A stretch of 36,469 bases of DNA from an uncultured Rhodospirillaceae bacterium (GCA_903924765.1 CAIYCT010000368.1:1-36469); one strand, 5' to 3'. Positions 9,328-21,162 are shown, counted from the first letter of the stretch. Made by a program: numbers and translations. The notes: generated from the sequence alone by a model not told the origin.

Positions 9328-10746
9328 CTACGAATGAATGGCTCGACCGTCCACCGCCAAGGCGGCTTCCTTGACCACTTCGCCTAGGGTGGGGTGGGCG
9401 TGGCAGGTACGGGCGATGTCTTCGGCGCTGGCGCCGAATTCCATGGCCATGACGCATTCGGCGATCAAATCACCGGCATTGGGACCGATGATGTGGGCAC
9501 CCAAGACGCGGTCGGTGCTGGCGCAAGCCAGGATCTTGACGAAGCCGTCGGTCTCGTTCATGGAGCGAGCGCGGCCGTTGGCGCTGAAATTGAACTTGCC
9601 GACCTTATAGGCGACGCCTTCGGTCTTCAATTGCTCTTCAGTCTTGCCCACCGAGGCCACTTCCGGCCAGGTGTAGACCACGCCGGGAATGGCGTCGTAA
9701 TTCACATGGCCGTGTTGACCGGCCAGGATTTCCGCCAGGGCCACGCCTTCTTCCTCGGCCTTGTGGGCCAACATAGCGCCGCCGATGACATCGCCAATGG
9801 CGAAGATGCCGGGGATTACGGTTTGGAAATTGCCGTCAACCGGGATGAAGCCGCGCTTGTCCACGGCGATACCGACCTTCTCCAGACCCAAGCCCTTGGT
9901 GTAAGGGATGCGGCCGATGGCCACCAAAACCGTATCGACGGTCAAGGTCTCGGACGATCCGCCAGCGGCGGCTTCCAGTGTCAGGGTGACTTTGCCCTTG
10001 GCCTTGGTTGCGCCGGTCACTTTGGTGGACAGTTTGAAGTCGAATCCTTGCTTGGCCAGGATCTTTTGCGCGGCCTTGGAAATTTCGCCGTCATTGAGCG
10101 GCAGAATGCGGTCCAGGAATTCCACCACGGTGACCTTGGCGCCCAAACGCCGCCATACGGTGCCCAGTTCCAGGCCGATAACGCCGCCGCCGATGACCGC
10201 CATAGTGGCGGGCACCTTGTCCAGGTCCAGCGCGCCGGTGGAAGACAGGATAGTCTTTTCGTCGATTTCGATGCCGGGCAAGGGGGTGACGTCCGAGCCG
10301 GTGGCGATGATGATGGCGCTGGCGGCGACATTTGACTTGCCGCCGTCGTTGGCGGTGACGGTGATCTGACCGGGCGCGGTGATTTCACCGGCGCCGATGA
10401 TGTAGGTCACCTTGTTTTTCTTGAACAGGAATTCGATGCCCTTGGTATTGTCGAGGACGACCTTTTCCTTGTGGTTCAGCATGCCGGGCAGGTCCAACTC
10501 GACCTTGCCGACCTTGCCGACCTTGACGCCGAACGAAGCCAGTTCATGACCGGCGGCTTCGAAATGGTGCGAGGCGGTCAACATAGCCTTGGAGGGAATG
10601 CAGCCTACGTTCAGGCAGGTGCCGCCCAGAGCGCCGCGCTTTTCCACGCAGGCGACCTTCATGCCCAATTGCGCGGCGCGAATGGCCGCTACATATCCGC
10701 CGGGGCCGCCCCCGATTACCACCACATCAAAGCTTTGTTCAGCCAT
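9328..10746 (-). CDS. lpdA: Dihydrolipoyl dehydrogenase (E3) of the 2-oxoglutarate dehydrogenase cluster
   Basis: Flavoprotein that reoxidises the dihydrolipoyl arm of E2 and reduces NAD+. The ATG at 10746 ([20 protein letters not shown], preceded by AGGACGCAGGACC) gives 472 aa; the frame is open further upstream but through a non-coding repeat. FAD-binding GGGPGG is at residues 12-17, the redox-active disulfide is C44/C49 in [13 protein letters not shown], the second nucleotide-binding GGGVIGLE lies near residue 185, the FAD site [19 protein letters not shown] near residue 318, and the catalytic His451-Glu456 pair in HAHPTLGE. All catalytic residues are present. Its position 3' of sucB marks it as the E3 of the 2-oxoglutarate complex, though it could also serve other lipoyl complexes. 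A 147-bp gap with a palindrome separates it from sucB. Confidence 0.96.
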   Translation of the reverse strand: MAEQSFDVVVIGGGPGGYVAAIRAAQLGMKVACVEKRGALGGTCLNVGCIPSKAMLTASHHFEAAGHELASFGVKVGKVGKVELDLPGMLNHKEKVVLDNTKGIEFLFKKNKVTYIIGAGEITAPGQITVTANDGGKSNVAASAIIIATGSDVTPLPGIEIDEKTILSSTGALDLDKVPATMAVIGGGVIGLELGTVWRRLGAKVTVVEFLDRILPLNDGEISKAAQKILAKQGFDFKLSTKVTGATKAKGKVTLTLEAAAGGSSETLTVDTVLVAIGRIPYTKGLGLEKVGIAVDKRGFIPVDGNFQTVIPGIFAIGDVIGGAMLAHKAEEEGVALAEILAGQHGHVNYDAIPGVVYTWPEVASVGKTEEQLKTEGVAYKVGKFNFSANGRARSMNETDGFVKILACASTDRVLGAHIIGPNAGDLIAECVMAMEFGASAEDIARTCHAHPTLGEVVKEAALAVDGRAIHS

Positions 10747-10830
10747 GGTCCTGCGTCCTTCTTGGTTTTCGGGCTGAGCCCGATACCCGTTGGGGCCGTT
10801 TGGTCCCAAACCTCGTTTCAGAAGAAAGGT

Positions 10831-10850
10831 CCAGGAGGCAAGCCTCCTGG
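10831..10850. repeat. Perfect palindrome CCAGGAGGC-AA-GCCTCCTGG in sucB-lpdA gap
   Basis: Nine-base arms with a two-base centre, followed by G-rich sequence and a second small inverted pair around GGGGCAGGGCCCC. This type of palindrome is common between genes in Magnetospirillum-like genomes, where it behaves as a REP-like element. It may also protect or terminate the suc message before lpdA. No T-run follows on the minus strand. Confidence 0.6.
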
Positions 10851-10893
10851 CGGGGGGAAGCGGGGCAGGGCCCCGCATCAGGGTTGGAGTTGT

Positions 10894-12108
10894 TTACAGA
10901 TCCAGCAGCAGACGAGCCGGATCTTCGATGGATTCTTTGACGCGCACCAGGAAGCTGACCGCCTCGCGGCCATCGATGATGCGATGGTCGTAGGACAGGG
11001 CCAGATACATCAGCGGGCGGGCCTTGAAGCTGCCGTCGGGCATGACCACCGGGCGCTGCTGAATTTTGTGCAGACCCAGGATGGCCGATTGCGGCGGGTT
11101 CAAGATGGGGGTGGACAACAGCGAACCATAGACGCCACCGTTCGAGATGGTGAAGGTGCCGCCTTGCAAATCTTCCATGGCCAGTTTGCCATCGCGGGCG
11201 CGCTTGCCCAAATCGCCAATGGTCTTTTCCACGCCGGCGAAAGACAGTTGGTCGGCGTTGCGAACGACGGGGACCACCAAGCCTTGGGGCGTGCCAACGG
11301 CGACACCGATGTCATAGTACTTCTTGTAGACCAGATCCTCGCCGTCGATTTCGGCGTTGACGGCGGGCCATTCCTTCAAGCCCGCGATCACGGCCTTGAC
11401 GAAAAAGGACAGGAAACCCAAACGGACGCCATGCTTCTTTTCGAAGCTGTCTTTGTATTCGGCGCGCAGGTCATTGAGCGCGGTCATGTCCACTTCGTTG
11501 AAGGTGGTCAACATGGCGGCGGTGTTTTGCGCGTCCTTCAGACGTTCGGCGATGCGCTTGCGCAGACGGGTCATGCGTACGCGGTCTTCCAACTCGGCGC
11601 GGGCGCGGGGGCCAGACGGAGCGGCGGGTTTGGCAGCGGGCTTCGCAGGAGCGCTCAGCACGTCGCCCTTGGTGACGCGACCATCTTTTCCGGTGCCGGT
11701 CAGGCCCGACGTATCGATGCCTGCGTCAGCGGCCACTTTGCGGGCGGCGGGCAGAACGATGGGCGATCCGGCGGCTGGTTTGGCGGCGGCAACCGGGGCG
11801 GGCGCAGCGGCAGGAGCCGGGGCGGCAGCGGGAGCTGCGGCTTTGGCCGGAGCTGCGGCGACACCCTTGCCGTCCGCCGAGATCGTGCCCAGGATCGAAC
11901 CCACTTCGACGGTAGCGCCGGTTTCGGCGACGATGCCGGACAACACGCCAGCCGACGGAGAGGGAACCTCCACTGTCACCTTGTCGGTTTCCAGTTCGAC
12001 CAAAGGTTCGTCTACTTTGATGGCGTCGCCCACATTCTTCAGCCACTTGGCGATGGTGGCTTCGCTAACCGATTCGCCCAGTGCGGGCACTTTAATTTCA
12101 ATGCTCAT
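10894..12108 (-). CDS. sucB: Dihydrolipoyllysine-residue succinyltransferase (E2 of 2-oxoglutarate dehydrogenase)
   Basis: E2 core of the 2-oxoglutarate dehydrogenase complex: it takes the succinyl group from E1 onto its lipoyl arm and passes it to CoA. 404 aa, normal length. One lipoyl domain spans residues 1-75 with the modified lysine K43 in [11 protein letters not shown]. An Ala/Pro-rich linker follows at about 76-110, then the E3/E1-binding domain near 117-150 ([19 protein letters not shown]) and the catalytic domain to the end. The active-site His375 and Asp379 are in [12 protein letters not shown]. The start at 12108 ([17 protein letters not shown]) is 15 bp after the sucA stop, so the two are in one operon. 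The motif set favours succinyltransferase over the pyruvate E2. Confidence 0.96.
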   Translation of the reverse strand: MSIEIKVPALGESVSEATIAKWLKNVGDAIKVDEPLVELETDKVTVEVPSPSAGVLSGIVAETGATVEVGSILGTISADGKGVAAAPAKAAAPAAAPAPAAAPAPVAAAKPAAGSPIVLPAARKVAADAGIDTSGLTGTGKDGRVTKGDVLSAPAKPAAKPAAPSGPRARAELEDRVRMTRLRKRIAERLKDAQNTAAMLTTFNEVDMTALNDLRAEYKDSFEKKHGVRLGFLSFFVKAVIAGLKEWPAVNAEIDGEDLVYKKYYDIGVAVGTPQGLVVPVVRNADQLSFAGVEKTIGDLGKRARDGKLAMEDLQGGTFTISNGGVYGSLLSTPILNPPQSAILGLHKIQQRPVVMPDGSFKARPLMYLALSYDHRIIDGREAVSFLVRVKESIEDPARLLLDL

Positions 12109-12123
12109 CTTTGGTCTCTCCCC

Positions 12124-15048
12124 TTACGCCGACAGCGTCGAAAGTTTGGTCGCCCGTTGGAACGGCTGCAGCATTTTTTCCACATCACCGACCAAGGCGT
12201 CGTTACAGATTTGGGCTTGTTCCGCCGCGTGGGTCTTGGCCAAGCCGGTCGCGGGCGACGCGGCGGCCTTGCGTCCCACATAGCGGGCGCGTTTGGCTTT
12301 GATCTTCAATTCGTCGCAGGCGAATTCGATGCGGCGATCCACGAACATCCACGGCCCCATATTGGCGGGCTCTTCCTGCAACCACACCAGATCCGCGTTG
12401 GGATAGCGGGCCAGTTGTAGTTTCAGAGTGTCCTTGGGCCAGGGATAAAGTTGTTCAATGCGGACGATGGCCACATCGTCGATGCCGCGTTTGCGGCGCT
12501 CTTCCAGCACATCGTAATAGACCTTGCCTGAGCACAAGATGATGCGACGAATCTTTTTGTCGGACACTAACTTATCGGTTTCGGGCAAAATGCGTTGGAA
12601 GCTTGCGCCTTGCTTGAACTCGTCCAGCGATGAGACGCACAGCTTGTGACGCAGCAGGCTCTTGGGTTCGAACACCACTAGCGGCTTCCGGAAATTGCGA
12701 TGCATCTGACGGCGCAGCGCGTGGTAATAATTGGCCGGGGTAGTGATGTTGGCGATGGTCCAATTGTCTTCGGCGGACATCTGCAAATAGCGTTCCCAGC
12801 GGGCCGAGGAATGTTCGGGGCCTTGGCCTTCCATGCCGTGCGGCAGCAGCATGACCAAACCGGACATGCGCAACCACTTGGATTCGGACGAGCTGATGAA
12901 CTGATCCAAAATGACCTGAGCGCCGTTGGCGAAATCGCCGAACTGGGCTTCCCACAACACCAGGGCGTTGGGTTCGGCCAGGGAATAGCCGTATTCGTAG
13001 CCCAGCACGGCCTCTTCCGACAGCGGGCTGTCGATCACTTCGAAGAAGGCTTGGCCGTCTTTGACGTGGTTGAGAGGGACGAAGCGCTTTTCGTCGGCTT
13101 GATCGGTCATCACCGCGTGACGCTGCGAGAAGGTGCCCCGTCCCACGTCCTGACCGGACAGACGGATAGGCTTGCCTTCGGCCAGCAGAGTGCCGAACGC
13201 CAACGCCTCGGCGGTGGCCCAATCGATGCCTTCACCGGTTTCGATGGCGGTCTTCTTGGCCTCCAACTGACGGGCGATCTTGGGGTTCAGGTTGAAGTCC
13301 TCGGGGACCTTGGTCAGGGCCAGTCCGACGTCTTTCAAAGTCTTGAGCGGCAGACCAGTGGTTTCCTCGCGGTATTCCTCTTCCTCGGACAGTTGAACCA
13401 ATCCCTGCCATTGACCTTCCAGCCAATCGGCCTTGTTGGGCTTGTAGGCTTTGGCCGCCTCGAAATCCTGTTCCAGCACCGCTTGAAAGTCGGCGTTGAT
13501 GGCATCTGTCTGTTCCTGGGTCAGGCTGCCTTCGGTCACCAATTGCTGGGCGTACAAGGTCCGAGTGGTCGGACGCTTGGCGATTTCCTTGTACATTTGC
13601 GGCTGGGTGAAGGCTGGTTCGTCGGATTCGTTATGGCCGTGACGGCGATAACAGACCAGATCAATCACCACGTCGGCTTGGAATTCCTGACGGAATTCAA
13701 TGGCGATCTGCGACACATAGGCCACCGCTTCAGGATCGTCGCCATTGACGTGCAGGATCGGAGCCTGGATACCCTTGGCGATGTCCGAGCAATAGGGGCC
13801 CGAGCGCGAATATTGCGGCGAGGTCGTGAACCCGATCTGATTGTTGATGATCAGATGGATGGTGCCGCCGGTAGTATAGCCCTTCAATTGCGACAGCAAC
13901 AAGGTTTCGGGAACCACGCCTTGACCGGCGAAGGCGGCGTCACCGTGGATCAGCAGGCCGACGACGTGCGTGCGGTTGTCGTCTTTCTTCTGGGTCTGCT
14001 TGGCGCGAACCTTGCCGACCACCACGGGATTGACCACTTCCAAGTGCGAGGGATTGGCGGTCAACGACAAGTGGACCTTGTGTCCGCCGAATTCGCGGTC
14101 GGCCGAGGTGCCCAGATGGTATTTGACGTCTCCCGATCCTTGCACGTCGGACGGGTTGGCGGGATTGCCTTGGAATTCCGAGAACAAGGCTTGATAGGGC
14201 TTCTTCATGAAATTGGTCAGGACGCTCAGGCGACCGCGGTGGGCCATGCCGACCACGACTTCCTCAAGACCCAATTCGGCGCCGCGCTCGATCAACGAAT
14301 CCAACGAGACCAGAGTGCTCTCGCCGCCTTCAAGGCCGAACCGTTTGGTGCCGGTATATTTCATTTGCAGGAAACGCTCGAAGCCTTCGGCCTCGGTCAT
14401 GCGCTTCAGGATGTTGGTCTTTTGCGGCACCGTGTAACTGGGCTTGGTGTTTTCGATGCGACGCTGCAACCACGATTTTTGCTCGGGGTCCTGGATATGC
14501 ATGAATTCCACGCCCACATGGCCGCAATAGGTGGACAGCAGCAAGGTGACGACTTCACGCAACGTGGCGTATTCACGGCCCAGGAAACCGCTGGTGAAAA
14601 TGGTGCGGTCCAAATCGGAATCTTCAAATCCGAAGCTGTGATAATCCAACTCGGGGTGTGATGCGCGCGGCGCCAGACCCAGCGGATCCAGATCGGCCAG
14701 CAGATGACCTCGGACTCGGTAATTGCGGATCAGCATCAAGATGCGGACGGTGTCCAGCAGCGCCTGCTTATTGGCTTCTTCGCTGACCGGGGCGGCTTTT
14801 CCGTTGGGTTTCTTGGCTGGGATGACATCTGGATCGACCGCGCCGATAATCTTCAGATCGCGCTTTTGGTCGGGTGTGCCCTTAAAGTCCATGGTGACGG
14901 CGTCGCCTTCGTCGGCCAGTTCGTGGAAGAACTGAATCCAAGACGGATCCACGGAAGCGGGATCGGCGAGATATTGCCCATACAGTTCGGCAATAAAAAC
15001 GGCGTTGCCGCCGGTTAGGAAAGATGTCTCATCAATCGGAGTGCTCAT
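12124..15048 (-). CDS. sucA: 2-oxoglutarate dehydrogenase E1 component
   Basis: Thiamine-diphosphate-dependent E1 that decarboxylates 2-oxoglutarate and succinylates the E2 lipoyl arm. I choose the ATG at 15048 (MSTPIDETSFLTGGNAVFIA), giving 974 aa; a TTG at 15066 would add six residues. Family length is about 930-990 aa. Recognisable blocks: the N-terminal E2-binding helix with YGQYLADPASVDPSW, GMAHRGRLSVLTN, the ThDP/Mg site HGDAAFAGQGVV with NNQIGFTT, RRHGHNESDEP, and the C-terminal LLPHGMEGQGPEHSSAR and WLQEEPANMG. It starts 70 bp after sucD with a hairpin between, and lies 15 bp before sucB. Confidence 0.97.
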   Translation of the reverse strand: MSTPIDETSFLTGGNAVFIAELYGQYLADPASVDPSWIQFFHELADEGDAVTMDFKGTPDQKRDLKIIGAVDPDVIPAKKPNGKAAPVSEEANKQALLDTVRILMLIRNYRVRGHLLADLDPLGLAPRASHPELDYHSFGFEDSDLDRTIFTSGFLGREYATLREVVTLLLSTYCGHVGVEFMHIQDPEQKSWLQRRIENTKPSYTVPQKTNILKRMTEAEGFERFLQMKYTGTKRFGLEGGESTLVSLDSLIERGAELGLEEVVVGMAHRGRLSVLTNFMKKPYQALFSEFQGNPANPSDVQGSGDVKYHLGTSADREFGGHKVHLSLTANPSHLEVVNPVVVGKVRAKQTQKKDDNRTHVVGLLIHGDAAFAGQGVVPETLLLSQLKGYTTGGTIHLIINNQIGFTTSPQYSRSGPYCSDIAKGIQAPILHVNGDDPEAVAYVSQIAIEFRQEFQADVVIDLVCYRRHGHNESDEPAFTQPQMYKEIAKRPTTRTLYAQQLVTEGSLTQEQTDAINADFQAVLEQDFEAAKAYKPNKADWLEGQWQGLVQLSEEEEYREETTGLPLKTLKDVGLALTKVPEDFNLNPKIARQLEAKKTAIETGEGIDWATAEALAFGTLLAEGKPIRLSGQDVGRGTFSQRHAVMTDQADEKRFVPLNHVKDGQAFFEVIDSPLSEEAVLGYEYGYSLAEPNALVLWEAQFGDFANGAQVILDQFISSSESKWLRMSGLVMLLPHGMEGQGPEHSSARWERYLQMSAEDNWTIANITTPANYYHALRRQMHRNFRKPLVVFEPKSLLRHKLCVSSLDEFKQGASFQRILPETDKLVSDKKIRRIILCSGKVYYDVLEERRKRGIDDVAIVRIEQLYPWPKDTLKLQLARYPNADLVWLQEEPANMGPWMFVDRRIEFACDELKIKAKRARYVGRKAAASPATGLAKTHAAEQAQICNDALVGDVEKMLQPFQRATKLSTLSA

Positions 15049-15078
15049 GACCTGGACCTGCCCCAAAGAGATGTAAGG

Positions 15079-15107
15079 CGAAGGAGGCGGTTTGTCCGCC
15101 TCCTTCG
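15079..15107. terminator. Strong intercistronic hairpin between sucD and sucA
   Basis: Perfect 12-bp arms, CGAAGGAGGCGG (15079-15090) and CCGCCTCCTTCG (15096-15107), with a 5-nt loop. On the transcribed minus strand it lies between the sucD stop and the sucA start and is not followed by a U-run. It is more likely a partial attenuator, RNA-processing or mRNA-stability element than a full terminator. Confidence 0.5.
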
Positions 15108-15118
15108 ATCTGGAGTGA

Positions 15119-15994
15119 TTAGCGACCGAGAATCTTCAGCATGGTGGAGCCCAATGCTGCGGGCGAATCGGCGACGGTGATGCCCGCCGAACGCATGGCT
15201 TCGATCTTGAAGTCGGCGGTGTCGTTGCCGCCCGAGATCACCGCGCCGGCATGGCCCATGCGGCGGCCCGGAGGCGCGGTGCGACCGGCGATGAAGCCGA
15301 CCACCGGTTTCTTGATTTTGGACGCCTTCAAGAATTCGGCACCCTTGACTTCGGCGTCGCCGCCGATTTCACCGATCATGATGATGGCTTTGGTTTCGTC
15401 GTCATTCAGGAACATTTCCAGAGATTCGACGAAATTGGTGCCGTTAATGGGATCGCCACCGATACCGATGCAGGTGGTCTGGCCCAAACCGGCCGCCGTG
15501 GTTTGCGCCACGGCTTCGTAGGTCAGAGTGCCTGACCGCGACACGATGCCGATCATGCCCCGCTGATGAATGTGACCGGGCATGATGCCGATCTTGCATT
15601 CGCCGGGGGTGATGACGCCGGGGCAGTTGGGCCCGATCAGGCGGGTCTTGGAGTTGTTGAGCGCCCGGCGAACCGCCAGCATGTCGATGGTCGGAATGCC
15701 TTCGGTGATGCAGACCGCCAATTCGATTTCGGCGTCGATGGCTTCAAGAATGGCGTCCGCGGCAAACGGCGGCGGCACATAGATCACGGTGGCGTTGCAG
15801 CCGGTCCTGTGCTTGGCCTCGGCGACGGTGTTGAACACCGGCAGATCCAAATGGGTGGCGCCGCCCTTGCCGGGGGTGACGCCGCCCACCATCTTGGTGC
15901 CGTAAGCGATGGCTTGTTCAGAGTGGAACGTGCCTTGCGCACCGGTAAAGCCCTGACAAATCACCTTGGTGTTGGAATTAACGAGAACGGCCAT
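15119..15994 (-). CDS. sucD: Succinyl-CoA synthetase alpha subunit
   Basis: Alpha subunit of the ADP/GDP-forming succinate-CoA ligase; it binds CoA and carries the phosphohistidine during substrate-level phosphorylation in the TCA cycle. 291 aa, normal length. The CoA-binding Rossmann start reads [20 protein letters not shown]. The phosphorylated His248 is in [11 protein letters not shown], and [20 protein letters not shown] is a family signature. A strong GAAGGAGG precedes the ATG at 15994, and the sucC stop directly abuts this start, so the two subunits are translationally coupled for 1:1 assembly. Confidence 0.97.
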   Translation of the reverse strand: MAVLVNSNTKVICQGFTGAQGTFHSEQAIAYGTKMVGGVTPGKGGATHLDLPVFNTVAEAKHRTGCNATVIYVPPPFAADAILEAIDAEIELAVCITEGIPTIDMLAVRRALNNSKTRLIGPNCPGVITPGECKIGIMPGHIHQRGMIGIVSRSGTLTYEAVAQTTAAGLGQTTCIGIGGDPINGTNFVESLEMFLNDDETKAIIMIGEIGGDAEVKGAEFLKASKIKKPVVGFIAGRTAPPGRRMGHAGAVISGGNDTADFKIEAMRSAGITVADSPAALGSTMLKILGR

Positions 15995-17191
15995 TTAGCG
16001 AGCCTCCTTCACGGCCTTGACCACCTTTTCGGCGGCATCTGCCAGATTGTCCGCGGCAATGATCGGCAGGCCCGATTGAGCCATGATCTTCTTGCCCAGT
16101 TCCACATTGGTTCCTTCTAAACGAACCACCAGGGGAACGTTCAAGGAGACTTCGCGCGCGGCAGCGACTACGCCTTCGGCGATGACGTCGCAGCGCATGA
16201 TGCCGCCGAAGATGTTGACCAAAATGCCTTCAACGTTGGGATCGGACAGGATCAGCTTGAACGCGGTGGTGACCCGTTCCTTGGTGGCGCCGCCGCCCAC
16301 GTCCAAGAAGTTGGCGGGCTCGGAACCGTACAGCTTGATGATGTCCATGGTCGCCATGGCCAGACCGGCGCCGTTGACCATGCAGCCGATATTGCCGTCC
16401 AGCTTGACGTAGTTCAGGCTGTGGCGGGCTGCTTCCAATTCCATCGGATCTTCTTCGGATTCGTCGCGAAGTTCCTCGATGTCCTTGTGACGGTACAGGG
16501 CGTTGTCGTCGAAATTGACCTTGGCGTCCAATGCCAGGATATCGCCCGAGCCGGTGACGACCAAGGGATTGATCTCGATGATCGACGCGTCCAGTTCCAT
16601 GAAGGCCTTGTACAGCGAGGCGATGAACTTGACGGCCAGATTGATTTGGCCGCCTTCCAGGCCCAGACCGAACGCCAATTGGCGGCCGTGGAATTGCTGG
16701 AAGCCGGTAGCGGGATCGACGACGGCCTTCAAGATCCGTTCCGGATGCTTGGCGGCCACTTCCTCGATTTCTACGCCGCCCTCGGTCGAGGCCATGATGG
16801 TCACGCGGCTCGTGGCGCGGTCGATCAGAAGACCCAGATACAGTTCGCGCTTGATGTCGCAGCCCTGCTCGATATAGACGCGCTTGACTTCCTTGCCTGC
16901 CGGACCGGTCTGGTGCGTGACCAGCACATTGCCCAACATGGCTTTGGCGGTTTCGCCCACATCATCGGTGGTCTTGACCACGCGGACGCCGCCCTTGCCG
17001 GACGTGTCGCCCTTGAACGTGCCCTTGCCGCGACCACCAGCATGGATCTGCGACTTGACGACCCAAACCGAGCCGCCCAACTCACCGGCGACGCGAGCCG
17101 CCTCGGCGGGAGTGTAAGCCACTCCGCCCTTCAACGTGGCAACGCCGTATTTCGACAGCAATTGCTTCGCTTGATATTCATGAATATTCAT
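15995..17191 (-). CDS. sucC: Succinyl-CoA synthetase beta subunit
   Basis: Nucleotide-binding beta subunit with an N-terminal ATP-grasp fold. The ATG at 17191 ([17 protein letters not shown]) is preceded by a G-rich ribosome site and gives 398 aa, as in E. coli (388 aa); an in-frame GTG at 17203 would add MGGH and is less likely. Family blocks: [19 protein letters not shown] (ATP-grasp), [20 protein letters not shown] with metal-binding residues, the glycine-rich [19 protein letters not shown] and [13 protein letters not shown]. It is 15 bp downstream of mdh, giving the order mdh-sucC-sucD-sucA-sucB-lpdA typical of many alphaproteobacteria. Confidence 0.97.
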   Translation of the reverse strand: MNIHEYQAKQLLSKYGVATLKGGVAYTPAEAARVAGELGGSVWVVKSQIHAGGRGKGTFKGDTSGKGGVRVVKTTDDVGETAKAMLGNVLVTHQTGPAGKEVKRVYIEQGCDIKRELYLGLLIDRATSRVTIMASTEGGVEIEEVAAKHPERILKAVVDPATGFQQFHGRQLAFGLGLEGGQINLAVKFIASLYKAFMELDASIIEINPLVVTGSGDILALDAKVNFDDNALYRHKDIEELRDESEEDPMELEAARHSLNYVKLDGNIGCMVNGAGLAMATMDIIKLYGSEPANFLDVGGGATKERVTTAFKLILSDPNVEGILVNIFGGIMRCDVIAEGVVAAAREVSLNVPLVVRLEGTNVELGKKIMAQSGLPIIAADNLADAAEKVVKAVKEAR

Positions 17192-17206
17192 ATGACCCCC
17201 CACAAA

Positions 17207-18446
<1,240 letters not shown>

Positions 18447-19616
18447 TTAGGTTGCTGCCAAAGTTCGGGATTGCCGGATATAGGTTTCGCTTTGCATTTC
18501 CATCAATCGCGAGACGGTGCGTTGAAATTCGAACGCCCCCGTTCCTTCCGGGTAGAGGGCCTCCGGCGGGCCTTCCGCCGAGCAGATGAACAAGGTCTTG
18601 GCTTCATAGAGCGCGTCTATCAGGGTGACAAAGCGCTTGGCCTCGTCGCGGTTGGCTGCCGACAAGGTGGGAATTTTGTCGATCATCACAGCCCCGTAGC
18701 TGTGTGACAGCGCCAGATAATCGCCTGCGCCCAAGGCATGGGCGCACAGATCGCTGAAAGTGAAGCGCGCCACCGAAAGGGATTCGGTCGCTTGCGGCAC
18801 GACGACAAAGCGACCGTTGACGTCCAATTCGCTAGCGATGATGGGCTCTCCGTCGGCCAAATCCAAAAAGGTGCGGTCCATCTCCGCTTGCGTGTCCGGT
18901 CCCAACGGCGAGTGAAAGACCTTGAATCCTTGGGTGCGGCCCAGACGATAATCCGCCGAGGCGTCCAATTGCAGCAAGTCCAATCGGGTGTTGATCAGCT
19001 GGATGAAGGGCAGAAACCGCTCGCGTTGCAAGCCGTCCTTGTAAAGATCGCTGGGCGGGCGATTGGAGGTGACCACCAGCACCACGCCATTGTCCAGCAA
19101 CGCCTGGAACAGGCGGCCGACGATCATGGCGTCGCCGATATCGGTCACCTGCAATTCGTCCAGACACAGCAACCAGGATTCTTGGGCAATGGTCTTGGCC
19201 AATTTGGGGATTGGGTCGGCATTGCCCGATTGTGGTTCCGACCGCCAGAGATGGATTTGGCGGTGAATGGTTTGCATGAATTCGTGAAAGTGGATGCGCC
19301 GTTTGGAGACGACGGGGGCCGTGTGGAAAAACAAATCCATCAACATGGATTTGCCGCGTCCCACCTGTCCGAACATGTAAAGACCCTGTTTGGGGTCTTG
19401 GTCCACCGCGTCGCCGGGCCGCCAGCCAAAGGTCGAGGGCTTGTTGCCGCGACCAAAGCGGCTGAGCCATCCGCCAGCCCCTTGATTGGGATCGTAGCGG
19501 CCAAGCGCCAGATGCAGACTTTGAAGTTTTTCCGCCGCAAGCTGCTGGGCCGGGTCGGCCTTCAGCGAGCCGTCCCGGACCAGAGTGCGATAAGCGGCAA
19601 GCGGACCGTCAGCCAT
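18447..19616 (-). CDS. zapE: Cell division protein ZapE (AFG1-like ATPase)
   Basis: AFG1/LACE1-type P-loop ATPase; in E. coli ZapE associates with FtsZ at the division site, and mitochondrial relatives act in protein quality control. 389 aa, normal length. Walker A is GQVGRGKSMLMD (residues 83-94), Walker B WLLCLDELQVTD, then sensor-like VLVVTSNRPPSDLYKDGLQR and the AFG1 block FLPFIQLI. Near the C-terminus, LVTLIDALYE-like sequence (FVTLIDALYEAK) is also family-typical. The start overlaps the end of the upstream DHH gene by 8 bp. zapE directly upstream of mdh is a common alphaproteobacterial arrangement, supporting chromosomal context. Confidence 0.93.
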   Translation of the reverse strand: MADGPLAAYRTLVRDGSLKADPAQQLAAEKLQSLHLALGRYDPNQGAGGWLSRFGRGNKPSTFGWRPGDAVDQDPKQGLYMFGQVGRGKSMLMDLFFHTAPVVSKRRIHFHEFMQTIHRQIHLWRSEPQSGNADPIPKLAKTIAQESWLLCLDELQVTDIGDAMIVGRLFQALLDNGVVLVVTSNRPPSDLYKDGLQRERFLPFIQLINTRLDLLQLDASADYRLGRTQGFKVFHSPLGPDTQAEMDRTFLDLADGEPIIASELDVNGRFVVVPQATESLSVARFTFSDLCAHALGAGDYLALSHSYGAVMIDKIPTLSAANRDEAKRFVTLIDALYEAKTLFICSAEGPPEALYPEGTGAFEFQRTVSRLMEMQSETYIRQSRTLAAT

Positions 19617-20544
19617 CCGCCGTGATACGGTTCACCAAATCGGTCAGCACCCGTTCGGAAGCTTCGTTGGGAACCTGGCAGGTTCCTGCATTGCTGTGAC
19701 CGCCGCCGCCATAGATCAGACACAACGGACCGATATCGGTCTTCGAGGTGCGGTTGACAATGGATTTGCCGATGGCGAAAACGGTGTTTTGCCGTTGCAG
19801 GCCCCACAGCGCGTGAATCGAGATGTTTTGGTCGGGATACAGGGCGTAAATCATAAAGCGGTTGCCGGGATGGATTACCGCTTCGCCGCGCAAATCCAGC
19901 ACCACTAAATTCTTGGTCACGGTGCTGCACCGGCGCAGTTGCTCCTTGAACTTGTCCTGATGCTCGAAGAACAGGTCGGTGCGTTCCTTGACGTCGGGCA
20001 AATCCATGATCTGGGTGATGTCGTGACCGGCGCAATAGGCGATCAGATCCATCATCAATTGGTAGTTTGAAACTCGGAAATCGCGGAAACGCCCCAGTCC
20101 GGTGCGGGCGTCCATGACATAATTGAGCAAGGTCCAACCGGTGGGGTTGAGAATTTCATCCAGGGAATACTTGGCCGAATCGGCCTTGTCCACCGCGCTT
20201 ATCATCTCGCCCCACGAGGCGGGGAAGCGCGCCGCGCCGCCGAAATGGTCGTAGACAACGCGGGCGGCAGACGGGGCCTTGGGATCGATGATGTGGTTGG
20301 CGTGCTTGCCCACCCGGATGGTTTCGGACAAATGATGATCGAATGCCAGATGCACGCCGTCCACGAACGGCAGGTTGGTGGTGACGTCGTTAGGTCCGAT
20401 CTCGATCACGCCGTCTTGCATGTCCTTGGGATGGACGAACTTAATGTCGTCAATCAAGTCCAGATGCTTCATTAGAACAGCACAGACCAAACCGTCAAAA
20501 TCGCTGCGCGTCACCAGACGATATTTCGCACCACCGTTAGCCAT
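19609..20544 (-). CDS. DHH-family phosphoesterase (exopolyphosphatase/NrnA-like)
   Basis: 311-aa member of the DHH superfamily, whose members hydrolyse polyphosphate, short RNA (nanoRNase) or cyclic-dinucleotide products using Mn2+. The first metal motif SDFDG is at residues 14-18 and the DHH triad at D69-H70-H71 (LAFDHHLSE). The C-terminal DHHA1-type substrate motif GGGGHSNAGTC is near residue 285. Exact substrate cannot be read from sequence; annotations of close relatives often say exopolyphosphatase, which would pair with the pap gene in this window, but that is inference. A G-rich site (GGGGGATTGGGAA) precedes the ATG at 20544. It overlaps zapE by 8 bp and is probably co-transcribed with it. 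Confidence 0.88.
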   Translation of the reverse strand: MANGGAKYRLVTRSDFDGLVCAVLMKHLDLIDDIKFVHPKDMQDGVIEIGPNDVTTNLPFVDGVHLAFDHHLSETIRVGKHANHIIDPKAPSAARVVYDHFGGAARFPASWGEMISAVDKADSAKYSLDEILNPTGWTLLNYVMDARTGLGRFRDFRVSNYQLMMDLIAYCAGHDITQIMDLPDVKERTDLFFEHQDKFKEQLRRCSTVTKNLVVLDLRGEAVIHPGNRFMIYALYPDQNISIHALWGLQRQNTVFAIGKSIVNRTSKTDIGPLCLIYGGGGHSNAGTCQVPNEASERVLTDLVNRITADG

Positions 20545-20673
20545 TTCCCAATCCCCCGATCATGAGTTTCTCTCACCATATCCTGCTCTGCGCTCCTAGA
20601 CAACAGAGTCTGACGCGTGACAGCGCCTACTCAGACTGATAAGAACGAACGAACAATTTTGCAAGGTGTCCCT

Positions 20674-21162
20674 GTGTTAAGAATCGTCGCTTTTGTCGGA
20701 TTATCGTTGCTGCTGGAGGCCTGTGAACTGGCCGAGGCGCCGTTCATCTATATAGATCCGCGGATTTCCAACGACAAGAAAAAGGGCGATTTGTTCACCC
20801 TCGGCTTGGTGCGCGTCTGTTATCACGATCCGGATTTTGACCAAGCGCAGGCCTTGGCGGTGGACGCGTGCAAAGAATACGGACTGTCCGCGTATGAAAG
20901 AAGACGGGAATTCAATCAATGCAAGTTGACAGCTCCCAATCGGGTGACGTTCCGTTGTTACGACCCGAACATGCGTTTCAGCAACGGCGCTTGGGTAAAT
21001 CCGCTCAGCAAGCAAGAGGTCAAACGTTGGCGCACGGAACAAACGGCGATCACCGGAAAGCCCCTGAACGAAATCTATGCCGGACCCATCCGCGAAATTC
21101 CCGATCTCGACGAGAACCTTGGGCGCGAGGATGAAGAGGTTCCCATGAAACTGGGGAATTAG
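20674..21162 (+). CDS. Putative small lipoprotein
   Basis: The GTG at 20674 is chosen because AAGGTG lies 5 nt upstream and the product then begins with a lipoprotein signal, MLRIVAFVGLSLLLEACELA, with lipobox LEAC (cysteine at residue 16). A GTG at 20617 would add 19 hydrophilic residues and spoil the signal. The mature part (about 146 aa) is hydrophilic, has further cysteines (VRVCYHDP, AVDACKEYG, FNQCKL, FRCYDPN) and no recognised domain. Predicted location is an outer- or inner-membrane lipoprotein facing the periplasm. It is divergent from the DHH gene and convergent with the gst gene, whose stop overlaps its own by 4 bp. Confidence 0.75.
   Translation: MLRIVAFVGLSLLLEACELAEAPFIYIDPRISNDKKKGDLFTLGLVRVCYHDPDFDQAQALAVDACKEYGLSAYERRREFNQCKLTAPNRVTFRCYDPNMRFSNGAWVNPLSKQEVKRWRTEQTAITGKPLNEIYAGPIREIPDLDENLGREDEEVPMKLGN

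Noticed and set aside
9394..10335. Long plus-strand open frames antisense to lpdA, sucB, sucA, sucC, sdhA and ppc
   Set aside because: All are shadows produced by the codon bias of well-identified minus- or plus-strand genes. None has family-like sequence or a ribosome site.
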